The position numbers and the translations under genes are program-made. From Pseudomonas sp. MMS21 TM103 (GTDB lineage Bacteria > Pseudomonadota > Gammaproteobacteria > Pseudomonadales > Pseudomonadaceae): a stretch of DNA of 64,000 nucleotides. Below are positions 1-11,750 of this stretch, one piece after another; the stretch's first letter is position 1, and each line of letters begins with the position of its first letter. The notes under the pieces are model-generated. The model worked only from the letters and a program-made list of their open reading frames with translations. It ran no database searches and had not been told where the DNA came from. The stretch is from NCBI RefSeq assembly GCF_022132145.1, contig NZ_JAJISP010000001.1, positions 1,054,001 to 1,118,000 on the forward strand, in the 5' to 3' direction.

Positions 1-679
1 CGAGGATGGTCGCCGGATCGGCGCCCAGGGCCACGGCCACCGGGTAAGGGCGATCCGGGTACTTCTCGCACCAGTCACGGAAGTCCAGAGCACCACCGCG
101 ATGGCTGAGCCAGCGCATGATCAGCTTATTGCGACCGATCACCTGCTGGCGATAGATCCCGAGGTTCTGCCGCTCCTTGTTTGGCCCCTTGGTGATGGTC
201 AGGCCCCAGGTGATCAGCGGACCGACATCGCCCGGCCAGCAGGTCTGCACCGGCAACTTGCCGAGGTCGACGTCATCGCCCTCCTCGATCACTTCCTGGC
301 AGGGCGCGTCTTTCAGCACCTTGGGCGCCATGGCCAGCACCTTCCTGAAGATCGGCAGCTTGGACCAGGCGTCTTTCAGGCCTTTCGGCGGCTCCGGCTC
401 CTTGAGAAAAGCCAGCAGCTTGCCGATCTCGCGCAGCTCGCTGACCTCTTCCGCGCCCATACCCAGGGCTACCCGCTTGGGCGTGCCGAACAGGTTACCG
501 AGCACCGGCATGTCGAAGCCCGTGGGATTTTCGAACAGCAGCGCCGGGCCACCCTTGCGCAGGGTGCGGTCGCAGATTTCGGTCATTTCCAGCACGGGAG
601 AAACCGGCGTCTGGATGCGTTTGAGTTCGCCGCGCTGTTCCAGTCCGCGGATAAAGTCGCGCAGGTCGCGATACTGCAT
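1..679 (-). CDS. ubiD: UbiD, 3-octaprenyl-4-hydroxybenzoate carboxy-lyase, N-terminal part
   Basis: Decarboxylates 3-polyprenyl-4-hydroxybenzoate in ubiquinone synthesis, using prenylated FMN made by UbiX. The first 226 codons are visible; the 3' end lies beyond the window, so the catalytic C-terminal half cannot be inspected. The start [20 protein letters not shown] matches the family opening (a YxDLRDF..LEQ.GELKRI pattern), and the stretch with [20 protein letters not shown] is the typical UbiD N-terminal core. The ATG is preceded by a GAGGCTCC stretch. It lies downstream of rho on the same strand and is separated from it by a terminator, so it is probably an independent unit. Identification is by family motif memory and is firm. 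Confidence 0.95.
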   Translation of the reverse strand, partial: MQYRDLRDFIRGLEQRGELKRIQTPVSPVLEMTEICDRTLRKGGPALLFENPTGFDMPVLGNLFGTPKRVALGMGAEEVSELREIGKLLAFLKEPEPPKGLKDAWSKLPIFRKVLAMAPKVLKDAPCQEVIEEGDDVDLGKLPVQTCWPGDVGPLITWGLTITKGPNKERQNLGIYRQQVIGRNKLIMRWLSHRGGALDFRDWCEKYPDRPYPVAVALGADPATIL

Positions 680-769
680 GCAGGAGCCTCGTGTGGGGCG
701 TTCCAGTCGGGGCGCAAAGTTTAGCGCCGAACTGGGTTATTCAGAAGGTTTGGCAGTGCGCAGACACAC

Positions 770-795
770 AAAAGCCGGGTTTCCCCGGCTTTTTC
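770..795 (-). terminator. Rho-independent terminator downstream of rho
   Basis: A 9-bp stem AAAGCCGGG / CCCGGCTTT with a four-base loop, followed by T residues on the minus strand. It sits between the rho stop codon and the ubiD start. The A/T flanks on both sides mean it could work in either direction, but only rho reads into it from nearby. Confidence 0.8.
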
Positions 796-864
796 GTAAC
801 GGGCCGAACCAAGGTCGTAGTGAACGGAGGTCAGCCCGCAGTTAACGCGGCGCAGTCGATAGTC

Positions 865-2124
<1,260 letters not shown>

Positions 2125-2328
2125 AGGAATGACGTAATCATGAAGGAGGGGAAATAAGCTATTCAGCTTGGGAGGCCGCGCCGCTATAAAAGGCGATTGG
2201 ATCGCCAGCGTGTATCGAAGGTATTCGCGTAGGAATCCGTCGGCGACGGCTTGCAGGGGGCTGCATAGGAAATGCAGCGAGGCCGAATGTAACACCGGTT
2301 TTATCGATACGTCCAGCACTCAGACAGA

Positions 2329-2352
2329 AAAAACCCCGCAATTAGCGGGGCT
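2329..2352 (-). terminator. Rho-independent terminator of trxA
   Basis: Stem CCCCGC / GCGGGG with a five-base loop followed by six T residues on the minus strand, 19 nt past the trxA stop codon. It separates trxA from the rho leader, so rho must have its own promoter in the following ~200 bp. Confidence 0.85.
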
Positions 2353-2370
2353 TATCATCTGCACCAGCGC

Positions 2371-2697
2371 TTAGATATTGCTGTCGAGGAAGGCCGCCAG
2401 TTGCGACTTCGACAACGCGCCAACCTTGGTCGCTTCGACGTTGCCGTTCTTGAACAACATCAGGGTCGGGATACCACGCACGCCATATTTTGGCGGGGTG
2501 TCCTGGTTTTCGTCGATGTTCAGCTTGCAGACTTTCAGCTTGCCTTGGTAGGTCTGGGCGATTTCGTCCAGAACCGGGGCAATCATCTTGCACGGGCCGC
2601 ACCACTCAGCCCAGTAGTCAACCAGCACCGGACCTTCGGCCTGGATTACATCCTGATCGAAACTGGCGTCGCTGACATTGGTGATGAATTCGCTCAT
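2371..2697 (-). CDS. trxA: Thioredoxin 1
   Basis: Cytoplasmic protein-disulfide reductant for ribonucleotide reductase, methionine sulfoxide reductases and others. It is 108 residues, the standard TrxA length. The redox motif WCGPC is at residues 32-36 and the cis-proline loop is RGIPTLMLF. The start [10 protein letters not shown] is preceded by a GGAGAC ribosome-binding site 7-8 nt upstream; the open frame extends about 26 codons further but that part has no thioredoxin character. It lies directly upstream of rho as in P. aeruginosa and is divergent from ppx. Confidence 0.98.
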   Translation of the reverse strand: MSEFITNVSDASFDQDVIQAEGPVLVDYWAEWCGPCKMIAPVLDEIAQTYQGKLKVCKLNIDENQDTPPKYGVRGIPTLMLFKNGNVEATKVGALSKSQLAAFLDSNI

Positions 2698-2931
2698 GGA
2701 AAGTCTCCGTGTTCGGAAGCAAAAGATGGTCGACATCATAGCCCGGCTTTCCCGACACAGGAAGGCGAACACCATTGAGACTATCTATAAGCCTTGGTAA
2801 AGAACCGCGCAACTCAAGCCGTAAACGACCGACCGTCCGGCGCAAGACAACGGCCTGCGACATCAGTATGCGTTGGCGTACCCCACCTATCGTGGCAGGA
2901 TGTCGGCGTTCCGCATTGAGAAAGCCCCATC

Positions 2932-4434
2932 ATGCCGCATACCCCTGCAGAGTCATTTCCCTTGATCGCAGCCATCGACCTGGGCTCCAACAGCTTCCAC
3001 ATGGTGTTGGCCAAGGCCGATCACGGCGAACTGCGCATCCTTGAACGCCTGGGCGACAAGGTGCAGCTGGCCGCCGGCATCGACGAGCGGCGCCTGCTCA
3101 ACGAGGAAGCCATGCAACGCGGCCTCGAGTGCCTGCGCCGATTCGCCCAACTGACCGCCAGCCTGCCGGAGGGTGCGGTGCGCATCGTCGGCACCAATGC
3201 CCTGCGCGAGGCGCACAACCGCGGCGAATTCATCCGCCGCGCCGAGGAAATCCTCGGTCATCCGGTCGAAGTCATCTCCGGCCGCGAGGAAGCGCGACTG
3301 ATCTACCTCGGCGTGTCCCACAGCATCGCCGACACCCCGGGCAAGCGCCTGGTGACCGATATCGGTGGCGGCAGTACCGAATTCATCATTGGCCAACGCT
3401 TCGAGCCGTTGCTGCGCGAGAGCCTGCAGATGGGCTGTGTGAGCTACACCCAGCGCTACTTCAAGGACGGCAAGATCACCCCGGCCCGCTATGCCCAGGC
3501 CTATACCGCGGCCCGCCTGGAAATCATGGGCATCGAGCATGCCCTGCGCAGGCTCGGCTGGCAGGATGCCGTCGGCGCGTCCGGCACCATCAAGGCCATA
3601 GGCCTGGCGATCCAGGCTGCTGGACTGGGCAGCGGCGAGATCAACCCGGATGGCCTGGCCTGGCTCAAGCGCAAGGTGTTCAAGCTCGGCGACGTGGAGA
3701 AGCTCGACCTCGGCGGCATCAAACCGGATAGACGCGGAATATTCCCGGCCGGCCTGGCCATTCTCGAAGCGATTTTCGATGCCTGCGAGATCGAGCGCAT
3801 GACGCACTCCGAAGGCGCCCTGCGCGAAGGCGTGCTCTATGACCTGCTCGGCCGCCATCATCACGAGGATGTGCGCCAGCGCACCCTGAGCGCGCTGATG
3901 GAGCGCTACCACGTCGACCTGGAGCAAGCGGCTCGGGTCGAGCACAAGGCCCTGGAAGCTCTCGATCAAGTGACTGACAGCTGGGAGCTGGGTGACGAAT
4001 GGCACCGCGAACTGCTGGTCTGGGCCGCGCGGGTGCATGAACTGGGCCTGGACATCGCCCACTACCAGTATCACAAGCACGGCGCCTACCTGATCGAACA
4101 CTCCGACCTGGCCGGGTTCTCACGCCTGGATCAGCAGATGCTCGCCCTGCTGGTGCGCGGTCACCGGCGCAACATTCCCAAGGACAAGCTCGGCGAATTC
4201 GGCGAAGAAGGCATCAAGCTGATCCGCCTGTGCGTACTGCTGCGTTTCGCCATCCTCTTCCATCACATCCGCGGTACCCAAGCGATGCCCAAGGTGCAGC
4301 TGCAGGCCAGCGCGCAGAGCCTAGAAATCGTCTTTCCCGACGGCTGGCTGGAGGCCAACCCGCTGACCCAAGCGGATTTCGCTCAGGAAGCGGGCTGGCT
4401 CAAGCGCATCGAGGTCGAACTCAGCGTGCGCTGA
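2932..4434 (+). CDS. ppx: Exopolyphosphatase
   Basis: Releases phosphate processively from inorganic polyphosphate and may also hydrolyse pppGpp. It is 500 residues, the usual length for the Ppx/GppA family. The sugar-kinase/actin-like fold is visible in AIDLGSNS (residues 14-21) and the second phosphate loop [10 protein letters not shown]; the C-terminal half carries the HD-like helical domain ([19 protein letters not shown]). It is divergent from trxA and faces ppk, with its last 14 bases overlapping the end of ppk on the other strand. Opposed polyphosphate-making and -degrading genes are typical of pseudomonads, whereas in enterobacteria ppk and ppx form one operon. Confidence 0.96.
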   Translation: MPHTPAESFPLIAAIDLGSNSFHMVLAKADHGELRILERLGDKVQLAAGIDERRLLNEEAMQRGLECLRRFAQLTASLPEGAVRIVGTNALREAHNRGEFIRRAEEILGHPVEVISGREEARLIYLGVSHSIADTPGKRLVTDIGGGSTEFIIGQRFEPLLRESLQMGCVSYTQRYFKDGKITPARYAQAYTAARLEIMGIEHALRRLGWQDAVGASGTIKAIGLAIQAAGLGSGEINPDGLAWLKRKVFKLGDVEKLDLGGIKPDRRGIFPAGLAILEAIFDACEIERMTHSEGALREGVLYDLLGRHHHEDVRQRTLSALMERYHVDLEQAARVEHKALEALDQVTDSWELGDEWHRELLVWAARVHELGLDIAHYQYHKHGAYLIEHSDLAGFSRLDQQMLALLVRGHRRNIPKDKLGEFGEEGIKLIRLCVLLRFAILFHHIRGTQAMPKVQLQASAQSLEIVFPDGWLEANPLTQADFAQEAGWLKRIEVELSVR

Positions 4435-6631
4435 CCAACGGCACGGTCAACTTCTCCAGCAATCCGGCCTGCGCGCTACGCGGGTTCTGGTTGCCGGTCG
4501 GGCTGCTGCGAAGGTAGCGGCCGTCCGGCTGCAGCACCCAGCTCTGGGTGTTGTCGGTCAGGTAGGCCTCCAGCTCCTTCTTCACCCGCATGATCAGCTT
4601 CTTGCCCTCCACCGGGAAACAGGTCTCGACACGCTTGTCCAGATTGCGCTCCATCCAGTCGGCGCTGGACAGGTAAATCTTCTCCTCGCCCTCGTTGAGG
4701 AAGTAGAACACCCGCGTGTGCTCGAGGAAGCGACCGATGATCGAGCGCACCTGGATATTGTGCGACACCCCCGGGATACCCGGGCGCAGGCAGCACATGC
4801 CGCGCACCACCAGATCGATGCGCACCCCGGTCTGACTGGCCTTGTACAGCGCACGGATGATCTTCGCGTCGGTCAGCGAATTGAACTTGGCGATGATGTG
4901 CGCCGGCTTGCCCTCGCTGGCCTGGGCGGTTTCCTTGGCGATCAGCTCGAGCAGGGTTTTCTTCAGGGTGAAGGGCGCGTGCAGCAGCTTCTTCATGCGC
5001 AGGGTCTTGCCCATGCCGATCAGCTGGCTGAACATCTTCGCCACATCCTCGCCGAGGGCCACATCGGCGGTGAGCAGGCTGTAGTCGGTGTACAGCTTGG
5101 CGTTGCCGGCGTGGTAGTTGCCGGTGCCCAGGTGCGCGTAGCGGACGATCTCGCCGCTCTCGCGGCGCAAAACCAGCATCATCTTGGCGTGGGTCTTGAA
5201 ACCGACCACGCCGTAGATCACCACCGCACCGGCCGCCTGCAGGCGGCTGGCCAGGGCCAGGTTGGACTCTTCGTCAAAGCGCGCGCGCAGCTCGATCACC
5301 GCGGTGACTTCCTTGCCGTTACGCGCGGCCTCGACCAGCGCATCGACGATTTCCGAGTTGGCGCCGCTGCGGTACAGGGTCTGCTTGATCGCCAGCACAT
5401 GCGGGTCTTTCGCCGCCTGACGCAGCAGATCGACCACCGGCGTGAAGGACTCGAACGGGTGCAGCAGGAGAATGTCCTGCTTGCTGATCACACTGAAGAT
5501 GTTGTCGCTGTTTTGCAGCAGCTTGGGGATTACCGGCGTGAACGGCGGGTATTGCAGCTCCGGATGGCTGACCAGGCCGGTGATGCTGAACAGACGGGTC
5601 AGGTTGACCGGGCCACTGACCCGGTACAGCTCGCTCTCGCTCAGGCTGAATTGCTTGAGCAGGTAATCCAGCAGCGGCCGCGGACAGGTGTCGACCACCT
5701 CAAGACGCACCGCATCGCCGTACCGCCGCGAGAACAGCTCGCCGCGCAGGGCACGCGCCAGGTCTTCGACGTCTTCGGTATCCACCGACAGGTCGGCGTT
5801 GCGGGTCAGGCGGAACTGGTAACAGCCCTTGACCTTCATGCCCTGAAACAGGTCGTCGGCGTGGGCGTGGATCATCGAGGAGAGGAACACGTAGTTGTCG
5901 CCGGGGCCGCCAACCTCCTCCGGCACCTTGATGATCCGCGGCAGCAGGCGCGGCGCAGGAATGATCGCCAGGCCCGAATCACGGCCGAAGGCATCGATGC
6001 CTTCCAGCTCGACGATGAAGTTCAGGCTCTTGTTCACCAGCAAGGGAAACGGGTGGGTCGGGTCCAGGCCGATCGGCGTGATGATCGGCGCGATCTCGTC
6101 GCGGAAGTAGCGACGCACCCAGGCCTTCAACTTGGTGTTCCAGTGACGCCGGCGGATAAAGCGCACCTGGTGCTTTTCCAGCGCCGGCAACAGGGTGTCG
6201 TTGAGAATCGCGTACTGGCGACTGACCTGCTCGTGCGCCAGCTCGGAAATCCGCGCCAGCGCCTGATGCGGCTGCAAGCCATCGGCAGCGGCCTGTTCGC
6301 GGGCGAAGTTGATCTGCTTCTTCAAGCCGGCGACACGGATCTCGAAGAACTCATCCAGGTTGCTGGAGAAAATCAGCAGAAACTTCAGTCGCTCCAGCAA
6401 CGGGTAGGACTCATCCAGCGCCTGCTCCAGCACGCGGATATTGAATTGCAGCTGCGATAACTCGCGGTGGATATACAGGCTGCTGTCGTCCAGGCTTGGC
6501 ACCACCATGGGCGGTGCCGGCGTGGGCACGGGCGCGGGCGCTTCGATCGGCGGCAGGATTTCCGCTGGCAGTTCGGCGGCGACCGCTTCGGCAGTCTGCA
6601 ATTCGCTCGGGGTGAGTCCTTCGGTAGTCAT
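4421..6631 (-). CDS. ppk: Polyphosphate kinase 1
   Basis: Membrane-associated enzyme that reversibly builds polyphosphate from ATP. It is 736 residues from the start [10 protein letters not shown]. The first 45 or so residues are a Pro/Ala-rich, low-complexity extension; the conserved N-terminal domain begins at [20 protein letters not shown]. The PLD-like catalytic half has the autophosphorylated histidine in [10 protein letters not shown] and a second motif in [15 protein letters not shown]. The alternative upstream frame reads back into hemB and is not supported. A GGACGATCC stretch precedes the ATG. It lies 17 nt after hemB and is probably cotranscribed with it. It converges on ppx with a 14-bp overlap. 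Confidence 0.96.
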   Translation of the reverse strand: MTTEGLTPSELQTAEAVAAELPAEILPPIEAPAPVPTPAPPMVVPSLDDSSLYIHRELSQLQFNIRVLEQALDESYPLLERLKFLLIFSSNLDEFFEIRVAGLKKQINFAREQAAADGLQPHQALARISELAHEQVSRQYAILNDTLLPALEKHQVRFIRRRHWNTKLKAWVRRYFRDEIAPIITPIGLDPTHPFPLLVNKSLNFIVELEGIDAFGRDSGLAIIPAPRLLPRIIKVPEEVGGPGDNYVFLSSMIHAHADDLFQGMKVKGCYQFRLTRNADLSVDTEDVEDLARALRGELFSRRYGDAVRLEVVDTCPRPLLDYLLKQFSLSESELYRVSGPVNLTRLFSITGLVSHPELQYPPFTPVIPKLLQNSDNIFSVISKQDILLLHPFESFTPVVDLLRQAAKDPHVLAIKQTLYRSGANSEIVDALVEAARNGKEVTAVIELRARFDEESNLALASRLQAAGAVVIYGVVGFKTHAKMMLVLRRESGEIVRYAHLGTGNYHAGNAKLYTDYSLLTADVALGEDVAKMFSQLIGMGKTLRMKKLLHAPFTLKKTLLELIAKETAQASEGKPAHIIAKFNSLTDAKIIRALYKASQTGVRIDLVVRGMCCLRPGIPGVSHNIQVRSIIGRFLEHTRVFYFLNEGEEKIYLSSADWMERNLDKRVETCFPVEGKKLIMRVKKELEAYLTDNTQSWVLQPDGRYLRSSPTGNQNPRSAQAGLLEKLTVPLVSAR

Positions 6632-6648
6632 TGGATCGTCCTGCGGGA

Positions 6649-7860
<1,212 letters not shown>

Positions 7861-8140
7861 ATGGTCGCCACCGTGCTCGAAAACCTCCTGCCGCAATTTG
7901 GCAATCTCGCGGCGCTTCTCGGCACTTTTCTCGAAGGCGAGAGGTCGTTACTGGCGGCCTGACTGGCACGGCACGGCACGGCACGGCACGGCACGGCGGC
8001 CTGATGCTGTGCGCCCTGCGATACCTACGCGAGCGACCCGCAGTATGTCTTCGCCGCGCCGCTGCTGAGTGCCCTGGGCTTCTGGCTATGCCCGCGCCGT
8101 ACTGCCAACAGAGCCAGGGCGCTGATCAACATTCAGCCCC
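7861..8140 (+). pseudogene. Decayed DedA-family membrane protein gene
   Basis: The first 33 codons read MVATVLENLLPQFGNLAAL then LGTFLEGE, the hallmark N-terminus of DedA-type (YohD-like) inner-membrane proteins, but the frame stops soon after (SLLAA, then TGA). A pentanucleotide tandem repeat follows. Beyond it another frame gives LLSALGFWLCPRRTANRAR, which resembles the C-terminal membrane helix and basic tail of the same family. The roughly 150 residues expected in between are gone. I recall a gene of this family next to hemB in P. aeruginosa, which fits a decayed resident gene. The N-terminal assignment is fair; the C-terminal one is weaker. Confidence 0.6.
7965..7994. repeat. Tandem repeat (GGCAC)x6
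   Basis: Six perfect copies of GGCAC followed by GGCGGC. It sits inside the DedA-like pseudogene, where the middle of the gene is missing. A five-base unit shifts the reading frame with each copy gained or lost. Confidence 0.95.
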
Positions 8141-8401
8141 AGCAGATATCGCCCGGAGGATCTAATTCACCCCAGGCCCATATCGCTGCCAAAGCCCAGC
8201 GGCTAGGATTAGCTTCAGGATCCTAACCGTGACGTACCGAGTCTTTCACGGCGCCCCATATCAACCTGAACCTACCCAGGCCGATGCTGATGCGCCCGCC
8301 CCACACAGCCATACACCCCATCCAACTTGTCGAGGGGCGGCCGCAGACTAGCCATAATCTGCATAGCTACCTTGGCCCAGCCCAGTGATCAGGAGTTTTC
8401 A
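8141..8401. other. Intergenic region before elbB, no gene recognised
   Basis: About 260 bp of sequence with no recognisable coding content. It must contain the elbB promoter; a strong AGGAG ribosome-binding site is at its right edge. Confidence 0.5.
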
Positions 8402-9061
8402 ATGACCAGAAAAGTAGCAGTGATTCTTTCCGGTTGCGGCGTTTACGACGGCGCCGAGATCCATGAAAGCGTGATCACCCTGCTGCGCCTCGACCAGCGC
8501 GGCGCCGAGGTGCAATGCTTTGCGCCGGACGTGCAACAATTGCATGTGGTCGATCATTACAGCGGCGATGAAATGGATGAGAAGCGCAATGTCCTGGTAG
8601 AGGCCGCACGCATCGCCCGCGGCAAGATCAAGGACGTGCGCGAACTGCATGTGGACGATTTCCACGCCCTGATCATGCCCGGAGGCTTTGGCGTGGCCAA
8701 GAATCTCTCCGACTTCGTCCTCAGCGGCGCCAACTGTACAGTGCAGCCCGACGTACTGAGCGCCGCCCAAGCCTTCGTCAAGGCCGGCAAACCGGTCGGC
8801 ATGATGTGCATCGCCCCGGCCCTCGCGGCCAGGATCTTCGGCCGCGGCGTGGTCTGCACCATCGGCAACGACCAGGAAACCGCCGACGCCCTGACGCAGA
8901 TGGGCGCAATCCATCAAGAGTGCGAGGTCAGCGAGATTGTCGAAGACCACGCCAACAAGCTGGTCACCACGCCGGCCTACATGCTCGCCCAATCGATCAG
9001 TGAAGCGGCCTCGGGTATTAACAAGCTGGTCGACCGGGTACTCGAGCTGACCCACTTCTAG
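8402..9061 (+). CDS. elbB: Isoprenoid biosynthesis glyoxalase ElbB (DJ-1/PfpI family)
   Basis: Small cytoplasmic protein of the DJ-1/PfpI superfamily; the E. coli homologue has glyoxalase activity and was linked to isoprenoid synthesis. It is 219 residues. The fold is recognised by ALIMPGGFGVAKN (residues 89-101) and the nucleophile elbow GMMCIAPAL with Cys136. The ATG has AGGAG 8 nt upstream; the frame is open 25 codons further upstream without support. It is followed after about 100 bp by a thioesterase gene in the same direction. Its precise substrate here cannot be told from sequence. Confidence 0.92.
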   Translation: MTRKVAVILSGCGVYDGAEIHESVITLLRLDQRGAEVQCFAPDVQQLHVVDHYSGDEMDEKRNVLVEAARIARGKIKDVRELHVDDFHALIMPGGFGVAKNLSDFVLSGANCTVQPDVLSAAQAFVKAGKPVGMMCIAPALAARIFGRGVVCTIGNDQETADALTQMGAIHQECEVSEIVEDHANKLVTTPAYMLAQSISEAASGINKLVDRVLELTHF

Positions 9062-9157
9062 GCCGAACCCGCCAATGCGCGCGGCACACCCGCCGCGCCT
9101 CTGGCCAAGCACGGCGACCTGCTGCAGCGTGGGTAACATCTCGCAAAGGCAGGCGCC

Positions 9158-9628
9158 ATGACCACCCCAGCTCTCGAACTCAGCCCAGAACTGCAACAGG
9201 CGGTAAGCGGCTTTTTCCAACGCATTCCGTTCAATCAGATGCTGGGGATCCAGCTCGGCGAACTGAGTCCGCAGCGCGTGACCATGCACTTGCCGATGCA
9301 GGGTGCGCTGATTGGCAACTTTGTCCATGGCATCCTGCATGGCGGGGTAATTGCCTCGCTACTGGATGTCGCCGGTGGCGCCATGGCGCTGATCGGCGCC
9401 TTCGACAAGCACCAACACCTGTCCAACCAAGAGCGCATGATGCGACTGTCCAAGCTGGGCACCATCGACCTGCGCATCGACTACCTGCGCCCCGGTCGCG
9501 GCCAGCACTTCACAGCCAGCGCCATGCTGCTGCGTTCCGGCAACAAGGTCGCGGTGGTGCGCAGCGAACTGCACAGCGATGACGGCACCCTGATCGCGGT
9601 AGGTACCGGCACCTATCTGTGCGGCTGA
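9158..9628 (+). CDS. Hotdog-fold thioesterase family protein
   Basis: A 156-residue single-domain hotdog protein. The central GILHGGVIASLLDVAGGAMAL pattern (HGG followed by a helix ending in D..GG) is the PaaI/YigI-type acyl-CoA thioesterase motif, and the C-terminal sheet is seen in ASAMLLRSGNKVAVVRSEL. It probably hydrolyses an acyl-CoA, but the acyl group is not predictable. It runs in the same direction as elbB and ends 1 nt before the converging UPF0178 gene. Confidence 0.88.
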   Translation: MTTPALELSPELQQAVSGFFQRIPFNQMLGIQLGELSPQRVTMHLPMQGALIGNFVHGILHGGVIASLLDVAGGAMALIGAFDKHQHLSNQERMMRLSKLGTIDLRIDYLRPGRGQHFTASAMLLRSGNKVAVVRSELHSDDGTLIAVGTGTYLCG

Positions 9629-9629
9629 A

Positions 9630-10082
9630 TCAGATGCGCAAAAGCCGGGTCAGGATGCGGTCCAGGCTGTTGGCAAAGGCCTGTTTGTCGCGGTCGCCGT
9701 AGGGCCCCTGACCGCCGCCAATCTGCCCCTGCTCGCGCAGCTCGGTAAACAGGTTACGCACCGCCAGCTTGTCGCCCATATTGCTTTCGTCGAATTCGCG
9801 ACCGCGCGGATCGAGAGCAGCAACGCCTTTTTTCACCAGGCGATCGGCCAGCGGCACATCGCTGCAGATGACCAACTCACCCGGCTGAGCATGCTCGACC
9901 AGGTAATCGTCGGCCGCATCAGGTCCACTGGGCACCACAATCAAGCGCACACAGGCATAGGCAGGTTTGGTCTGTGCCTGCCCAGCCACCAGCAACACCT
10001 CGAAACGCCGCTTCAGGGCGAACTTGACCACCTGATCCTTGGCCCCCTTCGGGCAGGCATCAGCATCTATCCACACGCGCAT
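9630..10082 (-). CDS. YaiI/YqxD family (UPF0178) protein
   Basis: A 150-residue protein of the UPF0178 family, a PIN-like fold of unknown function. The signature RVWIDADACP at the N-terminus, the central VICSDVPLADRLVKKGV and GGGQGPYGDRDKQAFANSLD near the C-terminus are diagnostic. The conserved aspartates (WIDAD, SDVPLAD, DPRGREFD) would suit a metal-dependent nuclease, but no activity is established. It converges on the thioesterase gene with one base between them and lies downstream of the broken iron permease gene. Confidence 0.93.
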   Translation of the reverse strand: MRVWIDADACPKGAKDQVVKFALKRRFEVLLVAGQAQTKPAYACVRLIVVPSGPDAADDYLVEHAQPGELVICSDVPLADRLVKKGVAALDPRGREFDESNMGDKLAVRNLFTELREQGQIGGGQGPYGDRDKQAFANSLDRILTRLLRI

Positions 10083-10158
10083 CGACTCACGAACTCCCTA
10101 GACTTGAAGGCATATCCGGCAGTTCAAGTGAACTGCCGCAGTGCAGCAGGCCTGCGCA

Positions 10159-10839
10159 TCAGCCGGCACCAACCTGCCCACGCCGCTCGCCAAGCCAGCT
10201 GCGACCATAGAACACCACAATAGCGAGCAGCGCCAGGCCCCAGCCCAGGTGCACGCTACGCACCGCCTGCTGTTGTCCCGTGTTGCGCAGGAAGGCGAGG
10301 ATCGCCGCCAACACCAGGATGACCTCCAGGCCTTCGCGCAGCAGGATCAGCAGGCTGGAGAAGAAACTCAGCGAATCCGAAAGGCCGTTCCCATCGAGCA
10401 AGGCGGCAGACTTGCCCAACTCGATCTTGGCGACCTCCAGGCGCTGTGCCGCCTGGGCTACCGAGAGACCATCCTGCAACGCTTGCCGGTACGCCATCAG
10501 CGCCTTTCGGTGGCTTTGCGCTGCAGCGGATCGAGGTTGTTCAAGGCGCTCTCGACCAGTTCGAAACCTTCCAGGTAGGCGCCGACTGACAGGTCGTAGG
10601 CCTGCTCCCGCTCGCTGCGGCGATAGGCCGCCAGACTCTGCTCCAGGCTCGTGCGGGTATGTTCGATCAGTTGTAGCGGGCCGCGCAGCGGCTGCGGTCG
10701 CCGGATAATCGGCGCCCAGGTAGCCCAACAGGTGCAGGGCTTGGGCTGCCTGCGCAGACGTGTCGGCCAAGGCATTCAGGCTGCAGAACGCCAGCAGGGG
10801 CAGGAGCAGCCAGCGGAGCAAACGAGAAGGAGAGTGCAT
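10159..10839 (-). pseudogene. Broken FTR1-type iron permease gene (internal deletions and frameshifts)
   Basis: The intact family member in pseudomonads is, as I recall, a protein of over 600 residues with signal peptide, cytochrome c-like domain and FTR1 permease. Here there is a signal peptide (MHSPSRLLRWLLLPLLAFCS) and QALHLLGYLGADYP. A jump into another frame gives LIEHTRTSLEQSLAAYRRSE and AYLEGFELVESALNNLD. A shift back at GCCACCGAAAGG, apparently one A lost, gives KALMAYRQALQDGL and the permease motif LLILLREGLEVILVLAAILA. After LGWGLALLA the frame jumps to the C-terminal VVFYGRSWLGERR. The cytochrome-like domain and most membrane helices are gone, so it cannot make a working permease. 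Confidence 0.85.
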
Positions 10840-10961
10840 ATAGGAGCCAATCACAAATACGAATGAATGGCGTTTCAGTTGTTGCCGGCCCGACCCTTTA
10901 CCTCAAGCCCCCAGCCTTGAATAATCCGTGACAATTCGTCGCAAACACCGGAGCAGCCCTG

Positions 10962-11735
10962 ATGAGCCTATGGAATCGTCTGCAGGAACCCGCCGCTGCG
11001 CTAGTCTGCGGAGCCAGCCGAGGCATTGGCCTGGCCCTCACCGCGCAACTTCTGCAGCGAGAGGATGTAGCCTGTGTCTGGGCGATTGCCAGGCACGCCA
11101 GCGACTCGCCGGGGCTGGCGGCCCTCGTCGCAAGGCATGGCGAGCGCCTGCGGCGCCTCGACGTGGATGCCTGCGATGAGGCTGCCCTGAGCCGACTGGC
11201 TACGCAATTAAGTGACAACGTGCCACGCCTGCACCTGCTGCTATGCACCGCCGGGGTGCTGCAGAGCGGCGCAGCGAAAGCCGAAAAGGGCCTCGCCCAA
11301 CTGGACTTGCAAGGCCTGCAGGCGACTTTCCAGGTCAACGCCTTCGCCCCGATCCTGCTGCTCAAGCACCTGCTGCCGCTACTACGCGGCCGCCACCCCT
11401 GCACGGTCGCGGCGCTGTCAGCGCGGGTCGGCTCGATTGGCGACAACCGCCTCGGCGGTTGGTACAGCTATCGCGCCAGCAAGGCCGCGCTGAACCAGCT
11501 CCTGCACACCGCCAGCATCGAGCTGAGCCGGCTGAACCCGAACAGTTGCGTGCTCAGCCTGCACCCCGGCACTACCGATACCGCGCTGTCGAAACCCTTC
11601 CAGGCCAATGTGCCAGCGGAGCAACTGTTCACCCCGCATTTCGCGGCCGAGCGCTTACTGGCCCAGGTGGCGCGTCATGGCCCGGAACAGACCGGCAGTT
11701 TCTGGGCCTGGGACGGCCAGCCGATTGCCTGGTGA
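10962..11735 (+). CDS. Short-chain dehydrogenase/reductase (C-factor-like)
   Basis: A 257-residue classical SDR. The NAD(P)-binding motif GASRGIG is at residues 17-23, LLCTAGVL stands in for the usual NNAG, and the catalytic pair is in the YRASK motif. The loop after PGTTDTALSKPF is typical of the C-factor (CsgA-like) subgroup. The substrate is unknown. GGAGCAGCCCTG precedes the ATG. It ends 15 nt before the converging exporter gene. Confidence 0.9.
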   Translation: MSLWNRLQEPAAALVCGASRGIGLALTAQLLQREDVACVWAIARHASDSPGLAALVARHGERLRRLDVDACDEAALSRLATQLSDNVPRLHLLLCTAGVLQSGAAKAEKGLAQLDLQGLQATFQVNAFAPILLLKHLLPLLRGRHPCTVAALSARVGSIGDNRLGGWYSYRASKAALNQLLHTASIELSRLNPNSCVLSLHPGTTDTALSKPFQANVPAEQLFTPHFAAERLLAQVARHGPEQTGSFWAWDGQPIAW

Positions 11736-11750
11736 CGTATCCAGCGAAGC

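Noticed and set aside
2125..2319. 65-codon N-terminal extension of rho
   Set aside because: The frame is open, but the conserved Rho start MNLTEL and the standard 419-residue length place the start at 2124. The extension shows no family similarity and is better read as a leader.
2953..4101. Long frames antisense to ppx, and similarly antisense to ppk, cyaA, lysA, argH and rep
   Set aside because: High-GC genes commonly give long open antisense frames; none has a family match or ribosome-binding site.
7965..7994. Pentamer repeat as a phase-variation switch
   Set aside because: Copy changes would shift a frame, but the gene around it has lost its middle part, so no copy number restores a functional protein.
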